Source: Cryptomeria japonica (taxonomy: Eukaryota > Streptophyta > Pinopsida > Cupressales > Cupressaceae). From it: a stretch of 64,000 nucleotides of DNA. The position numbers and the translations under genes were made by a program. Positions 45,050-55,398 of this stretch are shown in pieces (the stretch's first letter is position 1; the number at the start of each line of letters is the position of its first letter). A model generated the notes under the pieces. It did not search any database and had not been told where the DNA came from. It was given only the letters and a program-made list of their open reading frames with translations. The DNA lies in contig NC_081409.1 in NCBI RefSeq assembly GCF_030272615.1, positions 470,202,573 through 470,266,572 on the forward strand, read 5' to 3'.

Positions 45050-46237
45050 ATGGATTCTGGTAGTCTTCAACATCGGCTTATTGTGGCACTTGAGGATCTT
45101 GATCAATCATAAGTTGAGGTCCTGAAAATGAAAGCAAATCTTAAGGATACTGAGAAATTCATTTAATCATTATAAGATCAGTTGAACAAGTCAAGATAAA
45201 AGAGAAAAGAACTTGCTGATAAGCTAAAGAAGAAAGAAAGCCAAAGAATTGATGACCAAGTTCTAAAGGAGAAGACAGAGGAATGTGAGAAACTTTATAG
45301 AGATAATGTAGTTGAGAAGAATGAGATGGAATCTATTATGGTGAAATTAATAAAGGATTTTGAGGAGAGGAAGAAGAATAAGGAGAATCTTGCTCGATTA
45401 TTGAAAGACAAATCTGTTGAATGTTGTAGATTTGATTGTGAGAATGGTCAATTGAAGCTTGACCTACAAGACTCTAGAAAACATGAGGAAGATCTTGAAA
45501 GCCAGATCCTTCTTCTTAGGTATGATCTTGAAGTTGCAAATGATTAAAAGAAGTTCAAAATCACCTTAGCCAAGGTTAATGAGATGCTTGAAAGGTAGAA
45601 GAATGCTAATGACACAAGAGGTCTTGGATTTGAGAAAGGTTAAAGCTACGGATCTGGTCAAGGCAATACCAAATCAGCATATCAGAAGAACAATTCTAGA
45701 AGGTCTCTAGTAGGGAAACCTAATGCTCATAAGTTCAATGTTAAATGTTTTGTTTGCAATAAATTTGGTCATATGGCTAGTCAATGCAGAAATAAAATAA
45801 ATCAGAATGGTCCATATTTCTTTTGTCAATGTTTTAAATGCAACAAGTATGGACATAAGTGAAATGAATGTAGAAGTATGATGAATAATCTTCTAAAAAG
45901 AAGAAATTTCAGATGTTATGCATGTGGTAGGTTTTAAAATGTTGTTGATCAGTGTAGATCAAGATAAAATCAAATAAACTTCAGCCCTATGCAAGGCAAT
46001 GTTGTTTGCTATGCTTGCAACAAATCTGATCACATTGCAAAATACTCTAGAAGCAAAAAAGTGAATAGGAAAGGTCCAAAAGACAAGAACAAGAATGTGA
46101 AGGTAGATGATAAGTGCAAAGGGAAAGTGGAAGTTATCATAGATTAAATGAAGAAGACATGGTTGAAGAAGAGTGATAATGATGTAAGAAGTGGGTCTGC
46201 ACCTAATTCTAGTGTTGAAACTTTGTCCGATAACTAA
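45050..46237 (+). pseudogene. Element A ORF1: coiled-coil, four-CCHC gag-like protein
   Basis: One frame of 396 codons runs from the ATG at 45050 to the TAA at 46237, broken only by point stops. Residues 1-190 are charged and coiled-coil-like (MDSGSLQHRLIVALEDLD, LADKLKKKESQ, KNEMESIMVKLIKDFEE, ENGQLKLDLQDSRK). Four zinc knuckles follow: CFVCNKFGHMASQC (intact), CFKCNKYGHK-stop-NEC, CYACGRF-stop-NVVDQC (His lost) and CYACNKSDHIAKYS (last Cys lost). A basic/polar tail ends it. Four knuckles and no capsid-type block are unusual for plant gag. Element C has the same ORF. It probably binds element RNA (inference). Confidence 0.85.
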
Positions 46238-48299
46238 GCTAAGGCATCTGGCCTTGGGGGATTTTTCATGAAAATCTTATTAATCCCCTATTTCAGATCT
46301 ATGCTTGAATTTGACAGGTTACAAAAGTTAAACGTATCAGAAGGATTTCCAGAAGAATTTGAGCTCCAACGCAGATTCACAGACATATTTGGTGAAGTAT
46401 TATGGAAAAGATGAGTATCCGAAAGACTAGGGAAAATTGCATTTATTACACTAAAATTTTAGGTTTGTGAATGATATAAGGCAATTCTATTCTTTCATTT
46501 CTCACTTTATATCCAAAGAAAAGAAGAGAAGAGAGCTCTGCAAGAACAATATCCAAGAGATCAAAGCCGTAAGAAGATTTCTGATGCAAAGCCCTCCTTG
46601 TGACCTACCAAACACTTCCAAATGTATGACACCAACCTCTCAAACCAAGAATGGGATCCTATCAAGACAAGGCTCTACAACATTAGGTAGAACTTCTCAC
46701 AATCTCCAAAACCCATGCCTACACAATAGAGATATCTTTCTACAACATACTCCATGATACCTACAAGGGTTACCCTTCTATTTCATACTATTTTTAGGTC
46801 ATACAAGACTCATCAAGGTCAAACAAATTACCGGTTGGAAGGTTTCATTGCCCATTCCTTAAGAAACTCACCCAATTAGGCCTAGTGGCTTGTAGCCCTA
46901 TTTAGCGGGTAAAGGGAACTTCAGTCCAGATTCTCCCAAACACCTTGGAAAATAAATTATGAATTCAAACACCCTTTTTAAAGTTACACAAATCCCCAAA
47001 AGTAAGGATCAGGGTCTGCAAAATAAGGGTCTTTGTCGGTATGATGTTGACTGTCTTATAAGGCTAATTAGGCCTCTTTTGTGAAGCGACTTTGCTCAGA
47101 TGAGTGAACCGGTTAACTAAAACCCCCTGGGTATGTGGGGGACCCTAAATCATGAGGTATTCTAGGGTTACACACCTGGAATCATCACCATTTGTACACA
47201 AAGGTGATCTATCTGTTCAAGGTCTAAGTAGCCACATAGAGATGTCTACCTAAGATTGCCCCAAACACACTTCTTCCTTGCTTTCCTTGAAAAACCCTCT
47301 TGGATTCCTAGAATAAAATGACTATAATTTCCTTCCACCGAATCCCATGAGTCTCAGACTGGTGAAGTGCAAGATATGGCCATGGAAGAATGAAAACTCA
47401 AGGTAAACCCTGGTTTTTCGGGTACCTACAACAAAACTTGAATATCAAGAGAAACACGTACAATAAATACTTTATATCAACACAAAAACAAATTTAACTC
47501 TCCCCTTCAACCTATTTACATCATTGGGAATTGGTACCAATCCGTACAGAACCTACCACGGACAAAAACTTCAGAAATGTAGGAAAAACTCATAATTTTA
47601 TTAGTTTGTAGGCCTCAAATTCTCCTTCATACAATAACTCCTTGGGAATTGGATCCACAAGGTTCAAATACTGATCTACAACTTCTTTTAGTGGAAAAAA
47701 AAAAGAGGTTAGAGCTGTTGGAGGAGTTTGAAATATCAAAAATGCAAAAAGTGCACAAAATTTGTTCATGACAACTTTTGCAAAAGTTGTCAAAATGTCA
47801 TCTTTTGCCTCCTAAGCCTTGGGTCAAGTTAAACCCCTCCTAAAACATCTTAAAACACATGAAACAAACACATATGATCCCCTATTGTCCAAAAATCCTA
47901 ATTGGCTCATAGAAATGCCAAAATAGGAGTTTGGCTCACAAGATGGGGTTCCTTATTACAAACACACAATGCATTATTGAAAACCTATACAAAACATCCT
48001 AAAGACATATTTAATGCCTTAGCCTTCCTTCTAAGAATTTGAATTATCATCATGAAGGGTTTGATGGGGTGATATTGCACCAATTTTATGTACAAAACCC
48101 TTATCCAGTGAAAAATGTATATATCAGTTAAACTTTTCAAGTTTAAATTTTGTGAAATGGTTGCCTCTAGAATTCCAACCCCTGTAGTTGTTGATGTAAC
48201 CAATAGAGCTTGACCGAACTTTAAGAAACATCCTTTGATTTTGGTTGAAGATGATCCGAAAAGTGTTTTCATAAGTCCCCTATGGTGTTTTGCATATTA
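46238..48299 (+). other. Unexplained 2-kb segment between ORF1 and ORF2 of element A
   Basis: The first 60-70 bp can be aligned with the ORF1-ORF2 spacer of element C (AAGGCATCTGGCCTTGGGGG resembles its CATAAGCCTTAGGGG). The rest, about 46310-48290, has no counterpart in C, where the spacer is about 330 bp plus the start of ORF2. No ORF, LTR pair, TIR or convincing TSD was seen. CCCCTAT occurs at both edges (46288 and 48267). It may be an unrecognised insertion that replaced the ORF2 start. Confidence 0.5.
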
Positions 48300-48579
48300 A
48301 AGATATTAGGGTTTACAATCATTGCCTCATTGAGGAGTTAGGAAGCTCTCATTTGTTGAATCTTACTAATAACCAACTGCTAGATGAGAATTTTCAACCC
48401 AAATCTAAATTTAAAGTATTGTAAGAGAAAGGGTTTCTATAATTTGTTAGATTTATGTCATTCAATCAACCAGAATGGGTCTGGTATGTGCTAAGCATGA
48501 TGAGTTCATGTGGTTGAGCAAGTCATTCAAAATCACAAAGAATGCTATTAAGATTGTTATTGGTCTATGCTCAATCAAT
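48300..48579 (+). pseudogene. Element A ORF2, N-terminal piece
   Basis: Before element C, plus-strand pieces resemble the N-terminal ORF2 of C: EELGSSHLLNLTNNQLLDE, QPEWVWYVLS, DEFMWLSKSFKITKNAIKIVIGLCSIND. Compare HNEFISLDRP and MITKEAIQVVTNLP in C. The frame breaks at C and resumes at 55399. Confidence 0.65.
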
Positions 48580-48584
48580 GACTT
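48580..48584. repeat. Target-site duplication of element C, left copy (4 of 5)
   Basis: GACTT before the left LTR, against AACTT after the right LTR (55394-55398). The single mismatch fits one later substitution. Confidence 0.75.
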
Positions 48585-49481
48585 TGTTGGGATCCAAGAA
48601 CACTGAGAGGGGGGGGTCAATTAGTGTTCTATCGATAACAAGATTTTATCCTTTTATATCATACACATATAAACCGATAAACAAATAAATATATAGCTTG
48701 AAGCAAATAAACCATCCACATAAATGAACACCATAACACACAAAATTTGTACATGGAAAACCTCAAAGAGGAAAAACCATGGTGGGATTTGTGACCCACA
48801 ATATTAGTTCACTGCCCATATGAAAGGATATTACATATAATGGGGGCCTGCACATACAGGAAGGTACACTGCCTAGAGAATACTGATTATCACTAAAGAG
48901 TCTCACTAACTACAAGATTCTTGCTGAATAAAAAGAATAAAATTGAACTAAAAAATGCATCTGCTATGCCAAATAGAGTTCCGGTTCATAAACCTTGAAC
49001 ATTACTACCGGTATCTCTTCTCCTCCAAGAATACTTTCCAATATATCTACATATCATTGCATGATATAACACTTGCATACAAATGATCTACATACATATA
49101 CTTCACATTATACAATTCTGCTATATTCTCTTATATCGCATCCTATTTCATACCTCTTTCATCTATCAAATTTGACCTAGCAGACTGACCTATATACCCA
49201 TTACAAACAATATGCCTTATGTCAGCTTACAATGCATTTACAAAAGTTATTCAATGTTGGCCTTGATAGTAATTACAAAATGATTTACTAAATAAATCTC
49301 CCTTGATGTCGGCTTCCTTCAAGTACTGATGTCGATGCTGATTTTGGTGTCAGTGTAGCCTTGAATGCTTCAAAGTTGGTGTCTGTCGGTATATGCCTCC
49401 TAATTCTAGTATATGACTTCCATCTAATCTTGTTTCCATCAATGAAAACAAAATGAATCCGATTAGTGTCAATGGCCAACA
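48585..49481 (-). repeat. Element C 3' LTR
   Basis: Partner of 54482-55393. Terminal inverted repeat GAACACTGA (48598-48606) / TTAGTGTTC (48621-48629) around a G-run. Confidence 0.94.
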
Positions 49482-49494
49482 ATCTCCCCCTTTA
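49482..49494 (-). promoter_or_regulatory. Polypurine tract of element C
   Basis: The minus strand reads GCTAAAGGGGGAGAT directly before the LTR. Confidence 0.88.
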
Positions 49495-49769
49495 GCATTG
49501 ATGGCAACACTCATGTGAAAAATGGAATCCCTGTCGGTTCAACTGAATTATGCTCCCCCTGAGCAATATACTCCTTCTAATATCCTAATATCCTTCCCAT
49601 GTCTGATTTTTCTGATATTTTTCACATATATACATACTCCCCCTTTGGTATCAATGCCAAAGACCAGTGAAAAAATTGAAAGAATTCATAACAAAAGAAT
49701 AAATGAATACTGTTAATTTCATTGGAGCTTAACCAACTTCAAAATTTTAGGGTAAGCCTTATTCAACAA
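49495..49769 (-). other. Element C 3' untranslated region
   Basis: Short stretch with more purine runs on the minus strand (AGGGGGAGCATAA, AAAGGGGGAGTAT). The right end of element A has similar repeated runs near 58167 and 58203. Confidence 0.6.
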
Positions 49770-52700
49770 CTAAAGATATGTATCCCAACTAGTTTTGAAA
49801 GTATCAAATATGGATGCTAGTCCACTTAGTAAGTGGGAAAGTGTTTCCTTCTCCTTGACATCTGTCAATGTGGGTTTGGCAATCATGTCCATGCACTCTC
49901 TCTTATGAACACCCATTGAATCCAATCTGGGACTCACCAATCCTCTAAGGCTCTTTGCACTCCCTAATGACTTTATCTCTCTCCTCAAAAGCAAAAATTT
50001 GGTTCTCCAAGGACAAAATGTGTCCATCAATAGATGTGGTCAATGCGGTTAATCCATCAAAAGAGTTAGCAATACTAGCTACCTTATCATGTAACTCCTT
50101 TAATCTACTATCTACATTAGCTGTAAGAATTCCTATGTTACAACACACTCTGTAGATATTTGTTCCTTGTTTCAGACAATTCTCAATAAGAATGAGTTTG
50201 GCCTCAATTTTCTTTTTCTCTATTTCTATTATCTAGTCAAAGGTTGCTCTTTTAGCTGTAGTGAATCTTTCTAAAGCCTGTCATTCTGCAATCTACCTCA
50301 AAGATTGAAAATTGTTAGAAATATGCTCTGTTAGAGTTTTGAGCTTGTTGAAAGGTCTTACTCCATCTTCAATCTGGCAATCAAGTAACAATCTATGCAA
50401 TACTGTAACTGATTGATCAATTATTCCCTTGTCTGTAGTACCCTCCTTTAATAGTTTCTGAGTTGCCATCATCATTAACTCAGTGAGACTCATCTCAGTG
50501 ATGGATTTCTTCTAAACTTGAGAAGTGTCAATTGCCAAAACCTTTGCCAAGGAATCAGTTTTAATTGTTGGTATAGATTCAATTTCCTTACCTTATCCTC
50601 TATAACCTCTTTTGCATCGGTGGATTCACCACTTGGTGTAGTGTCAATTACTGTCAGTGGAGTATTATCCATAGTATTTATAGTATCCTATACATTTCCT
50701 TGCTCATAAATAGTTTGTGTTGGTACAAACTATACACTTTCCTTTACTGTCGGTTGTGTTTGTATGTCTATAGTTGCTACCGCTGTAGTCAAAATTGGAG
50801 TTGAACTACCGAAAGTGGCTCTACACCCTTTTGATTTATCTGGAATGGTGGAAGATGTAGCCTTAACAAATTCTTTATGAGATGTGAATTAGGATTGTTC
50901 TGGAAGAATTTGGTCCAACCCTTACTGGTCTCATTTATTACCTCATTTACTCTGCCCATCATCAAGTTTGTTTGTCGGGGTTTACTACTGAAAAACTGTC
51001 CTATTTGCAATATCTATGCACCTTTTCATTTCATCATTGTTTATAGAACCACACATTTCCAAAAGTGCTACTTCCTTAATCTCCCTATCCCTCTTGATAG
51101 CATCAAGTCTTCTAGCATCAAGTTTATTATACAAAGATAGAGGTATCTCCTTCAAAATTTCTATTAAGGATTTCTTATAAATATCTATATGTAACAAAAT
51201 AGCCTCTTTTATTTCATTTTTCTCATCATCCTCTAAATATTCATAATATATAGATACATTTTTTAAAATTCCATCTTTTGTTATTTCATCAGTTAGCTCA
51301 TCACAGGTCATTTTAGTCTTACCAGTTTCAGTGTGATCACCCTTCTTATTTTTGCTTGTGGTTGCCGGTGTAGATGTGATTGGTTTCCTCTTTTGTATAG
51401 GCTTCCTTGCTAGAGGTGGTGGTGCAGTTGGTTTAGTTGCCTTTCTAACAAGTCTCCTCCTAGGCTCTGCCTTCTTCTTTTCTACTAGTGGTTGATCCAC
51501 TTTCTTCCTTTGTACCCTTCCAAATGCTAGAGGTTCATTGTCCTCAGGGTCAAAATCAAAAGTGATGGTGGAAACATAAGTTTCAGGATTTTTCACTTCT
51601 ACAGTAGTAGCCACTATCAGTTCTACTGCCGGTTTGGATCCAGAACCTAGTTGAGTGTCTATCTTATGAATTATATCCTATACATATACAGACATCTTTT
51701 CTATATTCTTCTCTCTTCTCTTCCTATTAAAACCAATTTCGACTTCAAGTGGCTTTTTTCTATTGTACCAAATTTCTTTGTTTTGTCATCCAATGGGGCA
51801 TATAGCAACATTTTTGCATAGAGCTCAAAAATGCTATCATGTACCTCATATCCAAGCTCAATAATCTAGATTGTCCTAGGTTCAACTTCCTCCATAGGAG
51901 TTTCATTAGTTTTCATCATAAAATAGATTTCAGTGGAGTACTTCTACACAATTCTCTTTGATATTCTCTCCCTCTGTCTCATGTTTTCTTGGAATGTTTT
52001 GAAATACCCCCAAAGTTTTTCATCTATGTCAGTACCAAAACTAGTGCTTTCTTCCTTGATCTGTATACCTACCGGTATGTCATAAGCCCAACACTTCTTG
52101 CCAAGACTATGTAGCTCATTCAGGAAGTAAAGCATCAAACATACAATCAAATTTCCATATTTGAAAGTTCCTTTCTCAACTCCCTTGATCTTCCCAAGGT
52201 TCAACATCAATTCACTCCTCATCCATTCACATAAATCATATTTTTCATCATTCCTTATCATCTAATATGCAACATGAATGTATGAACTAGAAACATAATT
52301 CAATTGGTTGGGTTGAGTTACCTTATAACCTATTATCATGCTTATAAATTTCACATTAGTGTTGGTGATTGTGCTGATCCTCATTGATCTGCTATCAAGA
52401 GTTGCACCGGTGAGTTTCTCGACCTCTGTGTTGGAAATTTTCTTGCCAGGTTCTTATCTGACTTTGGGTAAGTTGGTGACTACTTGAATAGCCTCCTTAG
52501 TGATCATTTAAGGCCTATCCAGTGAGATAAACTCATTGTGAACCCTGCTCAGAATGTATCCGATAACTTCATCCTTGAATTCCAGAATGTATAGAATATC
52601 AGTTAACCCTAAATCCTCAATTGCTTTGTATTCTAGTTTGATGGTTCTGCAGTCTCCCAGTATCATGGATAATTAAATTATTTTGATGTCCTTTGTGCCT

Positions 52701-52900
52701 AAATTCTCTAGGGTGAAATGGATGTATTCCCTTATGTCTTCAACATACATCACGCCGTCAGGAACCCTAGAAAATGCTCTCGTAGAGTTTTCCTTCTTAG
52801 CAATTTTGGGAGCCTCCTTGAATACGGGCCTTAACCTATCCTTGACTTAGACAATGGTGGGATTTGCAATAAAAGTAGGAGCTAAAGATCCAGATGCCAT
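49770..52900 (-). pseudogene. Element C ORF2: long protein of unknown function
   Basis: The ATG at 52900 begins MASGSLAPTFIANPTIV and, with stops and shifts, reads through APKIAKKENSTRAFSRVPDG, YIHFTLENLGTKDIKII, VIGYILSRVHNEFISLDRP, MITKEAIQVVTNLP, DSRSMRISTITNTNVKFISM and YDLCEWMRSELMLNLGKIKG. Then come YGNLIVCLMLYFLNELHSLG, CWAYDIPVGIQIKEE, a Lys/Arg/Pro-rich linker (51614-51330), DARRLDAIKRDREIKEVALL and a coiled-coil-like C-terminus to 49770. No catalytic motif of protease, RT or integrase is visible. It aligns block by block with ORF2 of A. Distant kinship to plant transposon-associated proteins is possible but unproved. Confidence 0.72.
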
Positions 52901-53267
52901 TTCAAAGAATACTTGAAAGTGAACACCGGTGGAAGATTGAGTGTTTCTGCTCAAAATCCTTTCAGAATGCCTTTTCTTGCTCTTAATTCATGTGAAATTC
53001 TCCTTTTCTTCACTCTGAATGCTTGAATGCTTGGTGAGTGAAAATTAATTCACTTACACCTTTTATCAGTGAATAAAACCCTAACCTTTCTCTGTAATAA
53101 ATGCTTCACCAACAACCCTATGGATGTTGGTTTCACAGTCTTGTGCCGAGTGAACCTTCATCAATGATGAACACAACTCTCCATATCTCTTCCATATTTC
53201 CTTAGATCTCCTCTAGGGTAATATCCAGGATTTTGCAATGACTTTGCCAACCCCTAAGGCTTATGTC
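52901..53267 (-). other. Element C spacer between ORF1 and ORF2
   Basis: About 330-370 bp without an ORF. It may hold a leader or internal promoter for ORF2. Nothing specific was seen. Confidence 0.5.
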
Positions 53268-54407
53268 TTAGTTACCAGTGGAATTTCCTATCGGTGGAGG
53301 AATACCCTGTTCTACTAGTGGAGTTGTCGATGTAGATCCATCTCCACTTGGTTCTTCATATTTTCTAACCCATATCTTGGTGTGATCGTGTTGTATTTCA
53401 TCTACCTTCTGCTTTCCTTTCTCATTATCTTTATCATTGCTAACTGGTTGAGTCTTGCTTCTGCAGTATTTAGCAATATGACCTATTTTGCTACATGCAT
53501 AACATGTAACATTGTTCTTCTGAATTGCTTTGACAAATCCGGTGTCATTCCTTGACCTACAGTGATTAGAAAAATGTCCAAAATTTCCACATGCATGACA
53601 TTTAACATTCATTCTACAATCTTATGATCTATAACCATACTTATTGCAATCTGTGCATTGACTGGGAATAGAATTGTATTTTTGATTTTCTTTATTTCTA
53701 CATTGTTTAGCCATATGCCGAAATTTATTGCAAACAAAACATCTACCATTGAATTTATAAGCATTAGATTGCTTTACCGGTTTCCTCTATTCTGATGAGT
53801 TCTGCATACCAGTTGTTTGATCTTCATTTTTAGTACTGGAGCTTTCACCTTGTACAAATCCAAGTCCTCTAGAATCATCAATCTGTCTTTGTCTTTTCAA
53901 TAAGTCATCCAACTATGCAGCACTAATCCTAAATTTTTCTTTATAATCACTTACAGTAGTCAGATCATCTCTTAGAGTAGTTATTTGTCTTTCAAGTTCT
54001 TGTTCATTGTTCCAGGAGTGTGCCAAATTAGTTCTCAACGGATTATTCTCATGAGTCAATCTACCACATTCATCAAATTTGTTCTTCAAAGATATAACAA
54101 TATTATCTTCCTTCTTCTTTCTATCCTCAATATCTTTTGATAACCTCATATTCAGATCTTGCATTTCATTCTTCATGAGTATGTTTGCTTGACTTGGTTT
54201 CTGACATTGTTCCTTAAGTGCATTGTTCTCCTCATCATCTGGGTTTTGCAAAAGTTTTTTTCTCTTGTCTTGAGCTGATGATAACCTTTCTTGTAGGATA
54301 AGAATGAACTCATTTGTAGAATTCAATTCTTCTTGCAATTTCAAGTTCTTCATCCTTTTAGCATCATAATCCTCAAGAGCCATCTCAAGTTGCTTTTCCA
54401 TAGCCAT
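53268..54407 (-). pseudogene. Element C ORF1: coiled-coil, CCHC gag-like protein
   Basis: A single frame of 380 codons from the ATG at 54407 to the TAA at 53268, with only a few point stops. Residues 1-165 are coiled-coil-like (MAMEKQLEMALEDYDAKR, KLQEELNSTNEF, LERQITTLRDDLTTVSD). The zinc knuckles are CFVCNKFRHMAKQC, a degenerate CTDCNKYGYRS-stop-DC (His to Tyr), CHACGNFGHFSNHC and CYACSKIGHIAKYC. The tail is polar (KGKQKVDEIQHDHTK). It aligns with ORF1 of A throughout. It ends 370 bp before ORF2, so the two ORFs are separate. Confidence 0.87.
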
Positions 54408-54467
54408 GTTCAAAGATTCTAGTTTCAGGATCTTCCTCAAGTTGTTAAACTTCTTCTGAGGTACCAG

Positions 54468-54481
54468 GCTTTGATACCAAT
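54468..54481 (-). promoter_or_regulatory. Primer-binding site of element C
   Basis: The minus strand reads TTGGTATCAAAGCC at the 5' LTR end, one base off the initiator-Met type. Confidence 0.9.
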
Positions 54482-55393
54482 TGTTGGGATCCAAGAACAC
54501 TGAGAGGGGGGGTGAATCAGTGTTCTACCGGTAACATGAGATTTTATCCTTTTATACCATACACATATAAACTGGTAAACAAATAAGTATATAACTTGAA
54601 GCAAATAAACCATCCACATAAATGAACACCATAACACACAGAATTTGTACGTGGAAAACCTCAAAGAAGAAAAACCACGGTGGGATTTGTGACCCACAAT
54701 ATTAGTTCACTAGCCATATGAAAGGATATTACATATAATGGGGGCCTGCACATGTAGGAAGGCACACTACCTAGAGCATACTACTCATCACTAAAGAGTT
54801 TCACTGGCTACAAGCTTCTTGTTGAATTAAAACAATAAAATTGAACTCAAAAATGAAACTGCTATGCCAAATAGAGTTTAGGTTCTAGCTCTTCTCTGTC
54901 CTAGTTCATAAACCCTGAACACTACTACTAGTATCTCTTCTCTTCCCATAATGCTTTCCAAGATATCTATGAATCATTGCATGATATAACACTTGCATAC
55001 AAATAATATACATACATATACTTCACATTATACAGTTCTGCTATATTCTCTTAGATCGCATCCTATTTGATACCTCTTTCATCTATCAAAATGACCTAGC
55101 AGACTAACCTATATACCCATTACAAATAATATGCCTTATGTCAGCTTACAATGCATTTACAAAAGTTATTCAATGTTGGCCTCAACAATATTACAAAATG
55201 ATTTACTAAATAAATCTCCCTTGATGTCAGCTTCCTTCAAGTACTGATATTAGTGTCAGTGCTGGTGTAGCCCTGAATGCTCCAAAGATGGTGTCTATTG
55301 GTATATGCCTCCTAATTCTGGTATATGACTTCCATCTAATCTTGTTGCCATCAATGACAACAAAAGGAATCTGATGAGTGTCAATTGCCAACA
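54482..55393 (-). repeat. Element C 5' LTR
   Basis: Partner of 48585-49481. Terminal inverted repeat GAACACTGA (54495-54503) / TCAGTGTTC (54517-54525), a perfect 9-bp stem. Confidence 0.94.
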
Positions 55394-55398
55394 AACTT
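55394..55398. repeat. Target-site duplication of element C, right copy (4 of 5)
   Basis: AACTT, against GACTT at 48580-48584. Confidence 0.75.

Larger units (their letters stand above)
48585..55393 (-). mobile_element. Element C: second member of the A-type pol-less family
   Basis: Minus-strand element with LTRs at 48585-49481 and 54482-55393 (start TGTTGGGATCC, end CCAACA), a nearly perfect TSD, the PBS TTGGTATCAAAGCC and the polypurine tract AAAGGGGGAGAT. ORF1 (54407-53268) is a coiled-coil/CCHC gag-like protein and ORF2 (52900-49770) is unknown. Total length is 6.8 kb with no pol. It lies inside element A, its relative, in opposite orientation, which confirms that the pol-less layout is a family property and not a single deletion. 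Confidence 0.94.

Noticed and set aside
46288-48273. Possible 7-bp TSD (CCCCTAT) around the unexplained 2-kb segment
   Set aside because: No inverted or direct terminal repeats adjoin it and the flanks do not restore a readable frame; kept only as a question.
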